DNA of 64,000 bases from Sparassis latifolia (Eukaryota; Basidiomycota; Agaricomycetes; Polyporales; Sparassidaceae): positions 806,001 through 870,000 of the forward strand of contig CM031562.1 in NCBI GenBank assembly GCA_018466975.1. Reading direction: 5' to 3'. Positions 9,885-22,829 of this stretch are shown one piece after another. The stretch's first letter is position 1. Every line of letters starts with the position of its first letter. A program made the translations under genes and the position numbers. The notes below the pieces were generated by a model. The model did no database searches and was not told where the DNA came from. It worked only from the letters and a program-made list of their open reading frames with translations.

Positions 9885-12800
9885 CTATGAATGCACCGGG
9901 TGACCCTGTAGTAGTTTATTGATGGTATTTGTTCGCAACGGCGTGTCCGCAAAGAGAGCCCGTACGAGCTTCACCAGCTCTTCAAGCTCGAAATCAACGA
10001 GAGCACCCTCCTCGAACAAGTATGATATATCAGCGATAGATGCTTCCTAGTGATGCGCCAATTAAAAATGTTAGCACGATGAATATGAGCAGAGGATAGA
10101 TAACTAACCAGAAGCTCCGAGAGGTATGAGAATTTCAGCCATGATGGTACATACGAAACAACAAAAGATGGCTGTGAACGAATACCGCACCATCGGTTAT
10201 CGTGAGCTCAAGTTTACGGGGATGGGCTCTTACCTGGTCAGGATTCTCTACGAATAACCCCTCCAGGGCGTTCAAGATACGGCAGAGCTCACTCAATCGG
10301 TGCGACTCCACAGCCGTGATGTCAGGAAGCGCCAGCATATCCGTAAGAATGCGAGACAAAGCAGCATCTACAGCTGAACCTATCGCAAGGTAGTACTTGC
10401 TCTTGTTCAGATTAGTCTATCATGGGCGTGCCGGCATAAGCAGCCATCCACTGCAATATCAGTACTTAACAAACGCATACCTTCAGTTGCTGTGCAAATT
10501 GTCGTATCCGCTGTAATGTCTTATTGACAGCATCTTCACATTCATCAAAGCGATCCTGATCCATCGTGTCGACGAAGCCCTCAGCTTTGTCAAGCAGCTC
10601 ATTCGTGCAGACATTTTGCCGACCCTTGGGAGAAAAGAGTTTACTACAAGAATAAACATGGATACCACAGTAGAACGTACAATGGTCTCCTCAAACCAAC
10701 TGTCGCCCAAAACATTCATCGCTTCTTTACACTCAACCAGGTTGTCCTTCGCCGAGCACATGGCGCCCTTGAGATTTCGCACTATGCGGTCAATCTCACT
10801 CCCAATGTACAAGCAATCATTAGAAAAGCGTATGGATCTCCGAGATGAAGATGTCAGTTCCACTGAAGCCGACACCGGATACAAAGCACGATAGAGTTCC
10901 AGCGTCAGCGGTGCCGCCTGTAGTATCAGGGCTCCTGCCCGTGAGCCTGACGAAGCGTAATAAGCAGACAAGATCCCGGATGACGCTAGTTCTGCGCCCT
11001 CTGCCAAAACGTCTTCTACGAGTCGGATCAGCTCCTTTGTACGACCGGAAACTACATAAGATTCCTTGATCACCGTGGGGGGTGCATACTGCTTTGGCGC
11101 CACCGATATAACAGGTGTGGGTGGGGGAGGTGCAATGAGCGGAGGAGACTTCAGTGGCGACGAATCCACATCCATGCGGTACTTCGACGTGAATTTCTCC
11201 AACCGTTTCGCAGGCTTGGCGGACGCATCCGTCCCGTGTGGAGAGCCTTTCTCTTCTGGTGGATCGTTCCACCCATCATCCCAAGGACTGTCGTCCGCAG
11301 CAGTTGTTGAGCTTCCAGCTGGTGAACTTTCGTCGTCGTTCCACCCCCAAGCATCCCCTGAGTATTCTTCGGCCTCAGTACCATTAGAAGCTGGCTCCAG
11401 TGGAGGTTCAGGCTGAGCTTCCGTTTCGGGCTCGGGGTCGAGCTCATCGTCGAAACCCCATCCATTTTCCTCGCCGGCGCTAGTATCATCATTATGAACT
11501 GGTCCATCCTCGAAACCCCACGCCACTTCACTTTCCTCTTCAATAGCTTGGGGTTGCGCCTTGCGGGGGGGTTCAGGAACAGTCGGGGCGGCCGTAGACT
11601 CTGGCTCCGAGGTGATTGTCAAATCCACATGGAAAGTCCGACTTTCATCCTCCGGATGCAGAATGGTGATCCGAGCACTCTCAAGGATCTCTACGCGGCG
11701 CTTGCGTTCGTAGTGCGACCCCACGGTGCTCACCCAGGCTTTGACGTCCCGATCTCCGCTATGGTCTCCCAGTATTGAGCCAATGTACTCATCTTCGAAT
11801 GCCACTGCTTGACGAGTTAGATTCAAAAAATTGGGAAGCTTTCCAATGGATGAAGGCAGCGAAGGAACGAGCAGGTGAGTCAGTACAGCTGTTTTGATAG
11901 GCTTGCAGAGAGAATATGGGAAGGCTGTAAGTTCCGCCTCAGGGAGATAAGGGAACAGGTGCGTATTCAGAAATGTGAGAACCACGGATAGATTTTCTAG
12001 CCGGGATGTTGGACTTGCCGAGTCCGGAGGCGAGGGGAACATTGTCAGTTTGTGCTCAAGTGTCCCGGTCACATCTTTAACAGACGTCACCACAACGGCC
12101 ACTGGCTGCTTCATCAGATGTTCAATATAGAGTGCGGACAGATCCCGTCGCAAAGACGTGAGCTGGGCGGTGAGGGAGGCCACCGAAAGGGCAGAGAGGA
12201 TCGACGCCAAAGACAGGATAGTCTCCGACTGTCTGACTGATGTAAGATGTATTAATGCTTAATAACACGGATGTATGACAGAAATACCTTGAATTGAGGG
12301 ACAAATGATGATTTCAGACGCAGAGACCTGGATGCTGCGAGTATATGCGTCATTCAGCTGCTCTTCCGTACGTGCCTGCATAGCCGCGCAATTGCGCTAA
12401 AGGCCTCACTCAACAGTGGTGAAATACTCTATTACGTGTGACAGACCTTCAAGTCCAGCATGATCGCACTCTGGCCTAAGGGGGAGGGAGATTCACCAAG
12501 GAGTCGATCAAGGTCCTTGCAAGCTCCCACAGCCTGAGGCAGTTTCCCATTGTGGGTCAGTTGCGACAGGTTGTAGAAGTCGCCCCTGCAGCGGAGAAGA
12601 TGGGATAGTGCATTATACTTGACATCTGCGTCTGACGTCTCTTGAGAGAGCGACGCATGTTGAGTCAGTGCAGTGATCAGTGTAGGTATGAGACCTGACT
12701 TCACATGAAATCAGCGCGTACACACCACGGGAACCTGCAGAGGGCACAAACGTACCTCTGGGTCCGACAGACTACTGCTGAGAAGGTCGACATTACTCGT

Positions 12801-13111
12801 CAAGGAATCCAACCGTTCCTGGATAGACTTCGCAGCTGACATCTGCCGCTCTAATGCTGGGAGGTCCTCTGACATCCGCTCATGTATACGTCGCTGCAGG
12901 TCCATGATGAATCGGAACTCAGGACACCAGTAGGCAGGTAGGTGCACACCTTCGTTTGCGTTATGGTATCATCCAGTTCCGCCACCCATGAGGAAGCCAG
13001 CTGCGCATCAAGAGACTTTGCCGTCGCCTCCGATATCTTGGTCAATATTTTGGTGGATACATCCTGTGGTTCCTTCCTGCGCGGCAAATGTGATGGAATA
13101 GGGAAAGCCAT
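9885..13111 (-). CDS. ZW10: ZW10-like kinetochore / Dsl1-complex tethering protein
   Basis: ZW10-family proteins act in the RZZ complex at kinetochores and/or in the Dsl1/NRZ tether for Golgi-to-ER vesicles. Nine exons are supported: 13111-12950, 12893-12756, 12698-12447, 12375-12288, 12236-10681, 10624-10481, 10416-10234, 10171-10109 and 10046-9885. They sum to 2748 nt, 915 aa, with all phases consistent. The N-terminal helical part has AQLASSWVAELDDTITQTK and RRIHERMSEDLPALERQM. The middle holds an acidic, Trp-rich linker (VAWGFEDG, GWGFDDE, AWGWNDDE repeats). The C-terminal part has FVDTMDQDRFDECED, QRIRQFAQQLK, SALSRILTDML-like and VPSWLKFSYLSELL segments. These match the order and spacing of ZW10 homologues. 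No ACGCGT site was seen in its 5' flank. Confidence 0.85.
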
Positions 13112-13425
13112 TGGCCATGCAGCGGTAGAGTACCGATCTGGTGCTTCCTTTGTGTGACACCCAGGCCTTGGAAGTTATACACTCGGCCAGCAGGTACACG
13201 AACGGCCAGGAAGACTGAAGAAGGTTGAAGACAACGTATATGCTCGTTCACCGAACGACCGCACCAATGCATCACGGTCAGGCATCATGTGACTAGACAC
13301 GTAGACGCGACGGAAATTCAAGATCAATATTGATCAAGCCAGCTGCGTTCCTCAAGACAGTACTACATGCATAGTATGTAGAGCCTAGCACGGTACACAT
13401 GGAACTAGCGTAACAAAGTAACGAA

Positions 13426-14818
13426 TCATGATTTTGCAGACAACTCCACAGCATTCTTGAACGCTCCCAGCAATGCAGTCAGCTGGATTTTCTCACTTCC
13501 ACCCGTCGATAGTCTATGCCTACAAACAAGAAAAAGATGTCTGTCAGTCTGCTATCACCATACAAGATTCCGCTTACTCTGTTGTTGCAATAAAATCCAG
13601 CAGATAAATCCGAGCGTGAGCTTTCAGCTCGACAGTCTCCATGAATTCGTACACCCCATTGAGGAGATCCGGCAGAGCAAGTCCACGTTCGATTTTCAAT
13701 GCAGAGATCACTGCGCGCAATGGATACATGTTAGTGCGATGACAATTTAGATGGGAATGACTAACTCTGGTAGGAAGTGGTGAAATCATCTGCGAGCATG
13801 GACTTGACGACAGTCTCAATGTCTGCAGGATGAGGACTACCGGTGCAGTTATAAATCTCTGCCTCTCCTATGAGGTCATACGCTGCATGACATGCTTGCA
13901 GTACGTTCAGCGCTCTTCGCATGTCTCCCTTCGAGAGTTTGAGCAGCGCCTTCTTTCCATCCTCGGTGAGCTTGACCCTTCGCCTGGTCAGTACTACAGA
14001 AGAAAATCCCACCAGGGATGCACAAAGACCTACCCTTCAGCTTCTATGACACTATTGATTCTCTTCTCGACTTCTGGAATGGGAAGGGGTGAAAACCTGA
14101 ACCGCGTGCATCGACTTTGGATGGCGGGTATAATCTTATTGACGTAGTTGCAGATGATGCAGAACCGCACATTCCGCGTGTACTGTTCAATGACACGGCG
14201 CAGGGCAGCCTGCGCTGCTGTTGTCATCATGTCGGCCTCATCTAAGATGATGAGTTTGTAGCCCTTTAGGAACAGAGTACGGGTTTCCGCGAAGTTCTTG
14301 ATGCGCTCCCGAACTACGTCAATACCACGTTCATCTGAGGCGTTAAGCTATAAAAGAGCAACGTCAACAGCTTGAACGCTAGTCACGGGCCGCTGACCTC
14401 TAGGATCTGTTTGCGGTAGTCCTTGCCATATATTCGGCGTGCCACCGCGAGGATAGTAGACGTTTTTCCCGTTCCAGGAGGGCCATAGAATAGGAGATGA
14501 GGTAGTCGGTTCTTCTCGATGAATTTCTCGACTATAAAGCAACACGCTGAATCAAACGTACGGATACCCGAAGTGTGGTGCTTACTGGTGCTGGTGATGT
14601 CTTTATGCGAAACGACATCATCTAGAGTGACTGGCCTATACTTCTCCACCCTATCGTGTTGTCAGCACGCGATTATTCCTGCAGTGTTACGCCACGCACC
14701 ATGGCAGGTTCTCACTGTCGTGTTGGTCGTATGTAACTGCCTTGCCCTTGCCCTTCCCACCTATCGGCCAAGAGTCCTTCTCTGTATCCGACATATGTGT
14801 ATCTTCGTCCGAGTCCAT
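13426..14818 (-). CDS. RFC3: Replication factor C small subunit, Rfc3 type (human RFC5)
   Basis: This is an AAA+ subunit of the clamp loader that places PCNA on primed DNA during replication and repair. Exons 14818-14700, 14650-14586, 14531-14398, 14347-14034, 13977-13766, 13710-13578 and 13519-13426 sum to 1071 nt, 356 aa, the usual family length. Visible motifs: WVEKYRP near the start, Walker [25 protein letters not shown], Walker [10 protein letters not shown], and sensor/Arg-finger region [10 protein letters not shown]. The form [19 protein letters not shown] groups with yeast Rfc3/human RFC5 rather than Rfc2 or Rfc4. The acidic N-terminal extension [17 protein letters not shown] precedes the AAA domain. 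The gene is divergent from the ubiquitin-eS31 gene, and three ACGCGT sites lie 68-95 bp upstream of its start. Confidence 0.95.
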
Positions 14819-15180
14819 GTTTCCGTGTTAATAACTGGAAAATAAATGAAATTGGATAGCGTGTGGTTGTGAATGTTGTGATGGGACGCGTCCTTCTGAC
14901 GCGTGTCACGCGTATCGCGACGCGCTTTCGGAGTCTCGGAGTTGGGTCGGGCTTACAACTCTGATTATTCATACGCACGGACCATCAACAATTCCCGTTC
15001 GCTGACAAATCCGTCACTATAAAAGTCTTTCCCATCTGAAAAAGTATCCTTAGACCCGGTTTTCGCTTTTGTCAACGACTCCATCGTTCAGATCGTTGGA
15101 CAGACAGAGGCGTCCGCATAGTGAGTTCCAGCACCGAGTACATTGTCTTGTCCGGGATTTGACAGAGCGCGGCAAGCAAG
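14819..15180. promoter_or_regulatory. RFC3 / UBI3 shared intergenic promoter with three ACGCGT boxes
   Basis: ACGCGT occurs at 14886-14891, 14899-14904 and 14908-14913, three palindromic MCB-type cores in 28 bp on the RFC3 side. In yeasts such sites recruit MBF and drive S-phase transcription of replication genes. The UBI3 side has an ATAAAAG box near 15018. Binding here is inferred, not shown. Confidence 0.5.
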
Positions 15181-15882
<702 letters not shown>

Positions 15883-16480
15883 GCCAGACGTGCGGAGGTC
15901 GTCTAAGTTGTACTGCGCTTCATGTTGTATGTCTATATCGTAATGCAAATTCATGGCATGATTTATGAGCAGCGTGAACATCAATTTTTGAACTTGTCCT
16001 ACATCTGAATGTGATTTGGCGCGGGAATCTCTTACCGGAATATCGATATATGTACTTGCAAAATGGTCTTTAATTTGCTGAAGCTGAAGACAGCTGCCCC
16101 AGAGTCTGATAGAGTATCTTTGGAATATCTAGCATGAATCGCAATCTGAGATGCGGTAAGAAGCGAACCAATGAAACACCTCGGTTCAGAAAATTGTGCA
16201 CAGCCACCGTTTTGGCGGCGCTCGTATAAAATATACAGAGTACTTGCTAGGCCTGCTGGCTGCACTCGGTTGAACTTGAATTGTACTGTTGTGCACTAAT
16301 CCTAGAGGCCTCCACCGTGACCTGGTGGCATACACTCCTTGTTGCACATTCTCTGTGGCATTCATGCCAACGGTACTGCTATAATCAATACCTCTTCATA
16401 CCTGGCCTCACCCAACACAATCATATCAATCCTAAGATATCGCACAGATTCAAATTATCTAACTCATCCTATTCTTTAGA
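15883..16480. other. intergenic region, no gene seen
   Basis: I see no coding structure here. CGTATAAAATATACAG near 16202-16217 could be a TATA-type box, but it is about 270 bp before the next start codon. Confidence 0.4.
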
Positions 16481-18095
16481 ATGCACGCTGCCCTTCTCAT
16501 TGACGAGATCTTGCAAGTCATCCTGGGACAGTGTTCGGACTGGCCGGACCAGGAATACCGCCGGGTGCTGTGCCAGATTGCGAAGTGCTGCAGAGCATGG
16601 AAAGACCCAGCGCTAGACAGGCTGTGGAACCGCTTGGACAACATTGAACCGCTCCTGCGCTTGCTGCCAATGCAACTTCTCCGCCGTAATGCATCCGTAC
16701 GTCTCGTTGAATGCTTGGGTGTGGCTCCGTTCATTGATCCGTTGGTGGTCTCCGCGTTAGCTCAACTATAACGTCCACGTTGACAATCTGGCGAACTTTC
16801 GCACTTACGCATCCCGTGTAAGACACGTCACGCACCGGGGAGCTCTCCCCGTGTCCCCGTTGCTGCAATCAATAATTTTGATGCCCAAACTCTCGCATGT
16901 CGTGCTCCGAGGCGAGGGTTGCGAGGTCGCCCCATGCTTCAAGACGTCCCGAGCGTTACGCCACCTAAACATCACGCTCAATCATTACAACAAGGAGAGA
17001 CCACATTCTATGCTTCTGAGAAGTGATGCTGTGGCCACGTACCTGGACTCGCTGAACGCATGGGATGTCGATCTGCAGACGCTGCGGCTCCGCGGTCGTT
17101 TGTCGGCGCAACTCAGCATGACGCTCGCCTCCTTGACCACTCTGAGGACACTGCTATTGTATGCAGGAGATTCGCTCACCGCGCAAATGCTCTTGGCTAT
17201 AGCCAACTTCCCTCGCCTCCGGCGACTCGACGTGCAAGCCACCCATATAAATCCGAGCACATTTTTTGAAACGCTTTCTCCGTCCGCCCCGCCTTTATTC
17301 CCAACGCTGCAAAATCTCAAGATTTCATGCCAGCCAGACTTCCTGGCTGCTCTGTTACAGACGCTCCCAGTCGGCGTCTTGCAGAAGGTTCAGATTGACA
17401 CGGCTTACTCACCCATATCATTCCATCCCTCCTTCGAGCGCCTATCTCTGATAGGTTCGCATAGCCTCGAAGAGCTATGCGTAGAGGCATTCATCCCGTC
17501 AGATGACGTAGAATACAGTGGCGCTGTCCATTCAGACAGGGCGCTGACGATCAGCGCTCTGCGCCCTCTCGCCGGCCTCAAGGCCCTGCGTCGCTTTTCG
17601 ATTCATGGGACGGCGCCTCCGGACTTCTGTGATGGAGATATCGAGCAGATTGCGGCATGGTGGCCGCGCCTATCTCTGCTGAACCTGGGACTCATAGAAG
17701 ACTTCCACGCCGACGCGTTTTCCCGACTGACGCCTGCGGTGTTCTTTGTGCTTGCCAAACTGTGCCGCGAGCTCAAGTCGTTGACGCTCCCCGTGGACAT
17801 CCTTGATTCGGCGCTCCCACTGCCGCCGCCGGGCGCGCACCTCGCGATATCGCTGTGTTCCCTCAGGAGTCTCTCCATAGGAACGGCACCGCTCTCGCTA
17901 GACTGTATATCAGTGTTCGTTAGACATGTGGTGGCCGCGTTCCCCGGCGTTGAAAATGTAGACTCGACCTCGTGGGGCGGCTATTGGTTGGAGCATGCCG
18001 AAGAATGTATCGACTTGAGGCCGGGTGCCGTAGGACCACTATCAGACAGGATCGTGGTGGGGGACAGACGCTACCGGTTCGTTACTCACTCTTAG
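16481..18095 (+). CDS. F-box-like leucine-rich protein (Agaricomycete type)
   Basis: Two exons, 16481-16696 and 16761-18095, give 516 residues. The N-terminal LIDEILQVILGQC ... CRAWKDPALDRLWNRLD has the shape of degenerate basidiomycete F-box domains. The rest has irregular Leu-rich repeats (LRTLLLYAG, LQNLKISC, LRSLSIGTAPLSL). Such proteins are thought to be substrate receptors for SCF ubiquitin ligases, but the substrate cannot be guessed. The intron is supported because it joins RRNAS to LNYNVHVDNLANF and on to HRGALPVSPLLQS, a frame that the unspliced reading breaks. It is only distantly similar to the two tandem paralogs downstream. Confidence 0.7.
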
Positions 18096-18627
18096 ACGGT
18101 AGGTTCGCTTGGAATGGTGCACCGTAAATTTTAGACTAGGATATCATAGAATATTGCAACAGTTTTAGTCGGATTCGTCGACATAAAATTTGTTAGACTG
18201 CTTACTGTAGTGCGTAATTTATAGACGTAGAGCTCGTACTCTCTGAAGCGCTGACTGAATCAATGCATCATGTCGTCGTCAGGCAGCGTCCATCGCAGCG
18301 CTCCGAAGGAACCAAGAGCCAAGAGAAGGCAGAAAGAGGCGCCAAAGTGTGACGCGCCTGTGGCCCGAATATGCAAACGCGCCTGGCGCGTCTCGACCTG
18401 GCGCTAAATTGCGTGAGTCGGCCAATTGTGGAGCTTATAATCAATCTTCTGAGATCCGTGCCCCTTTGTGTCTCTGCCCGCAGATATCGCCAGGATCTCG
18501 ACACATCCTGCACCGCACCTGGGGGCCGCAGGAAAGTCTATTGTCCGCTAGGCGCCTCAGTATAAAGAGAAGAGCCTACGTGTCCACCCCCCCCTCCGCC
18601 CTCTCACCTGAATAATCACCCTGCAAG
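18096..18627 (+). promoter_or_regulatory. upstream region of F-box-like paralog A, duplicated upstream of paralog B
   Basis: A TATAAA box lies at 18561-18566, 62-67 bp before the start codon. The stretch around 18420-18470 (AATTGTGGAGCTTATAATC followed by TTCTGAGATCCGTGC) is clearly similar to 20575-20620 upstream of the next paralog. The duplication therefore carried the promoter as well as the gene. No coding sequence was seen here. Confidence 0.5.
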
Positions 18628-20357
18628 ATGACAAAGTTCGCATGCACAAGTCAGTTTTCCAGGCCACCTTGAATACAGCCGTTTACTCACCATAGTGTGA
18701 GCAGTCCCAGAGCGACGGAGCCGTCGCGGACGCCTTACCACCCTTTCGTGTGATGTCTACAATTTGATCGTGGACGAATTCCAATACCAGCCGGAGGAGA
18801 CATCGATCTGGGTCTATAAATCCACATTGGCAAGCTGGGCCCTCGTATGCCGCTTCTTCCACCACCTCGCCACGCCAAAGCTGTTCGAGGTGTTCACCTT
18901 CGAGAAAGAGCAAGGAGACAAGGATGACCCTCAGCTTGAGCAGTGGATCATGGAGCTTAACCGCGGCAACGATGTCGCTCACGCCCTAGCACCCAAGGTC
19001 AAGCACCTCACCTTCATGAATTGGAAGGAAGAGTACATGGCCCAGAAATTCAAATTTTCCCAGCGACGCCTGGCGTCCTTGACGTCGGCGCTCCGATACT
19101 TCACCAACACAGTGAACATCACGCTCTTGAATTCTCCGATAGACGTCCGACTCTTCACTGCCATCGCGACTCTGCCTAACCTACAGACCCTGTGCATTAG
19201 AAACTGCGAGTTCCAGGAGCTTCGAAAGCCTGTCGTCCTTCCTGCGGATGGAATTCCTGGCTTGAAAGCCCTGGAAGTCTTGGAAGTCGACTACGCCGAG
19301 GAATACATCCCAGCAATCATTTCCATGGCGGCCACGCCGTCGCTGCGGTCGCTCGTGACGACTGAGTGGAAGATCGCCAAGGGCATCATGGAGCAGGATG
19401 TGAACATCCCGCTGGAGAAGCTCGAGGTTCCGCTTCAACCCAGGGGTGTCGCCATTGTCTCGACTTTCCTTGATCGCACGCCTTCGATTCACGATCTTTC
19501 GCTCGTCGACATTTTGCAGGATAATCGCACCCCCGAAGGTCACGAGGAAATCCGTCGAATCACCTTAAAGCTGAAGCAGTCGTCTTTACCAAGGTTGAAG
19601 AAGCTGAAGTGCCCGACGCACCTCTTCCCATCCTTGTGGCGAAGCAGACCGATCTCGACCTTAAGCCTAATGGAGCCAAGGGATTGGATTCCACTCTCTA
19701 CGAGGATGCGGAAGGAAGAGGGGCAGCCACCATCCTATCCTTTTGAAGACCTCGCTAGGGATTCCACATTGCATGAGCTAGAAATTCCTCTAGAGCTATA
19801 CGCTCTGTATCCTCTAGCAGAATTTTTCCCCCCGCTGGATAGACTGTCGATCTGTTTTCCCGTGCACGTTAGCCCCAAGAATCCAAACGTCAGTTGTTGG
19901 CTTATCATTTACCTGCTCTTGAGCTGATTGATGACATGGCCAGGGCTTCCAAGTTGTGTGTGGCCTGAGGAAACCAAAGATGACCGTGCGCTACCTGCAG
20001 TTGTACTTCTTCGGATTATACGAGGCAGGATATGCTTTCGACCTCGTTCAGCAACACAGCATAATCATAACATACCTGGCAAAGGAATTTCCGACTGCTA
20101 CGTGTATCTCCATGGTCGAATCGCTGGAGTGGCACCGAAGCGAGCACGGGGACAGGTGGACCCCCATCATGCGTCAATGTGAATATTTCAGGAGGCTGCT
20201 GGTGGTGTGTCAAGAGCTGTGGAAAAGCAATATGAGCGCGGTGCGGGATTTTGACGGGCTACTTACCGAGACATTCCAGGACGACCCAGAGGCGAATGCG
20301 ATGCTCCAGGCGATGCTCGGAAAAGATTGCCTGCCTGTGACCCTGGTCTCTCACTGA
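18628..20357 (+). CDS. F-box-like protein, tandem paralog A
   Basis: Exons 18628-18649, 18705-19888 and 19944-20357 sum to 1620 nt (539 aa). The tiny first exon (MTKFACT) is conserved in the next paralog (MTELVWT), and both join to IPERR in exon 2, which supports this start. An F-box-like helix follows: DVYNLIVDEFQYQP, WALVCRFFHHLATPKLFEV. The body has Leu-rich segments, and the last exon has MTVRYLQLYFFGLYEAG and PTATCISMVESLEWHRSE, all mirrored in paralog B. Likely an SCF adaptor or an expanded-family derivative; no substrate is inferable. Confidence 0.75.
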
Positions 20358-20779
20358 ATACTTGCTCTTTTCGACTCGGACCGATAGTTTCTTTCCAAGT
20401 TCAGACTTTTGTCTGTCGTCGCAGGTATACCTGGACTAACTTAAATAGCTCGAGATCCCCTGCTACCAGACATCAGGCTGTAAGCATCATTTACTCATGT
20501 GTGTACGTGTAAACCATACCCGGTTTGTCATTTTTTGTAGTTTACGCGTCTTGCAATACAAGTTCTGTCCGCAAATTGGGGAGCGTATAATCGACCTTCT
20601 GATATCCGTGCTTCCGCCATCCGTCAGAATATTGTTCGTTAGACGCCGGTCCGAGTATAAAGATGTCCGAGAGCGCGGGTGGCTAATTTCAATGAACCGC
20701 CCACATACCTTCACTTATCGCTCCTCCACATTCCTCTGCTCGCTCATCTGAACATTCACCGCAACATCCACCGTGCAGG
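20358..20779 (+). promoter_or_regulatory. upstream region of F-box-like paralog B
   Basis: A TATAAA box lies at 20656-20661. The region 20575-20620 is homologous to 18420-18470, as noted for paralog A. No gene was seen between the two paralogs. Confidence 0.45.
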
Positions 20780-22540
20780 ATGACAGAGCTCGTGTGGACA
20801 AGTCAGTGTTCCAGCCCACTATAAAAGTAGCAATTTACTCACCGCACTTCGAGCAGTCCCAGAGCGACGAAATCATCACGGACGTCTTACCACCCTTCCG
20901 TACGACATCTACAATTTGATCCTGGACGAATTCCGATACCAGCCGGAGCAGATATCACTCAAGGAGTATAAGTCTACGTTGGCAACCTGGGCGCTCGTAT
21001 GCCGCCTCTTTCACCATCTGGTAGTGCCGAAGCTATTTAAGACGTTCGTCTCCAGGAGAAGTGGGAAAACGCCTCAGCTTGATAGATGGGTCGTGGAGAT
21101 GAACCGCGGCAACGCCATGGCGCGTGCCCTAGCACCTCACGTCAAGCACCTCACATTTGAGCCCTACCAAGAAGTGAAAAGGCCACTAGAGTCCCCGTTA
21201 GCCCGCGCACCCTTGTCATTGTGGACAACGGCACTCCGATTCTTCACCAACGTCGTGAGTATCAGACTTTGGTCCGATACAATCGAGGGCCGCTTCTTCA
21301 CTGCCGTGGCCACTCTGCCCAAACTACAGGTACTCCACATGAGATACTGCAAATTTCGGGCACCGCGAAACTCCTTTATTCTTCCTTTGGATAAACTCCC
21401 AGCCTTGAAAGTCCTTGAGGTCTCGGGAGCGGAAATTGACGTTCGGCGATATATCCCGGCGATTGTTTCACTGGCGGCCACACGCTCGCTGCGGTCGCTG
21501 ATAACGACAGAGTGGGAGATCGCTAGGAACTTTTTCACGCTGGACATGGACATTCCGCTGGAGAAGCTCCAAGTGCCCCTCCATCCCTATGGCATTGACG
21601 CTCTCTCGACATTCCTTGATCGCACGCCGTCGATCACCGACCTTGACCTTGAGCTTATTCACTACACCTTGAAAGGGATCGCCACGCCCCAATCGAAGAC
21701 CTCCGTCAACTCTTTAACTTCAGAGTAAAGCAATCATCCTTGCCGAGATTGGAAAAACTAAAGTGCCTGACACACCTGCTACCGGCCTTGTGGCAATCCA
21801 GACCAATATCGAGCCTGACCGTTGTGGGGAGCCGAGGTCTAAAGAGAATCATCGGTAGACTGCAAATTCCCTGTCCCCTTGAAGGCAACTTCTCCGGGAA
21901 TTCCGCCTTGCGTTATCTGGTTCTTTCTGCGAAGCTATACGCTGCTTATCCCCTGGGAGAGTTAAAGCTGGAGAAATTGTCGCTGTATCTCTCCCGGTCT
22001 GCTACTCTGACAGATCCAAGGGTGAGTCATTTACTTGTCACTAGATGTGCTTGGTGGCCTGATGGAGAATGTGGACAGTTCATGGAAGGCATGTTCGGCT
22101 TGCGGAAGCAAAGGACAGCAGTGCGCAAGTTGCAACTCTACTTCCAGCATGGGCGGGTGTCATTACAGTGGGCTTTGGATCTGCAGCTACAACACAACAG
22201 TATCCTCTTATATCTGGAGAAGGTGTTCCCGACCGCTACGTGCATCTCTATGATTGAATCGATCGATTGGCACCGCAGCGAGGGCAGAGATGAATGGAAC
22301 CCCATTCTACCGGAACGCCAATCTTTCAGGACAGTACTGAGAGACATTGAGGGCCTGCGAAAATACTACTCTGACAATTGTTCAGTGACGGATTTTCATG
22401 GAGTACTCACCAGAACATTCAAGGATGATCCAACAGTGGCTGCAGCGTTGCAGCGGCTCAGAGAATATATGCCTCGACCCTCATTGCCGTGCACGGAATC
22501 GGAGGCGGACACAGAACTGGCGGCGTCGGACCCGGACTAA
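20780..22540 (+). pseudogene. F-box-like protein, tandem paralog B, with a frame break near 21690
   Basis: The exon pattern copies paralog A: 20780-20801, 20857-22021 and 22079-22540. The exon sum is 1649 nt, not divisible by three. Translation runs well through FLDRTPSITDLDLELI, then hits a stop at 21726-21728. The homologous frame (LRQLFNFRVKQSSLPRLEKL) resumes one base off, at a run of four C around 21686-21689. This fits a single missing base, either a true 1-nt deletion or an assembly error in the homopolymer. Everything on both sides is intact and matches paralog A, so the loss is recent or technical. Confidence 0.7.
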
Positions 22541-22829
22541 CTTGTAGTACCTTTATTGTGGCCATACCTGTGTTCCCAACCTCCCAATCCTTGCCATGCA
22601 ACGGGCTATAATATTGTCAGATGTTACCCAGTTTGTGTCTTTCTGTAGCTTGCAACCAAAGTTCTAGTCACGGGGATGTGCCAGTGTTGTGCTTGTGCGA
22701 ACTTGTCAGAACTTGGCCCGTTTCTAAAGCGACGCTGCGCTAATTGGGCGCGCTGTATCTGTCTCGCGCCAAGAGGCTGAAGCGACGCCTCTCATCTCCT
22801 CCTCGTCCACAAGCTCTTCGTCGCCGCCC

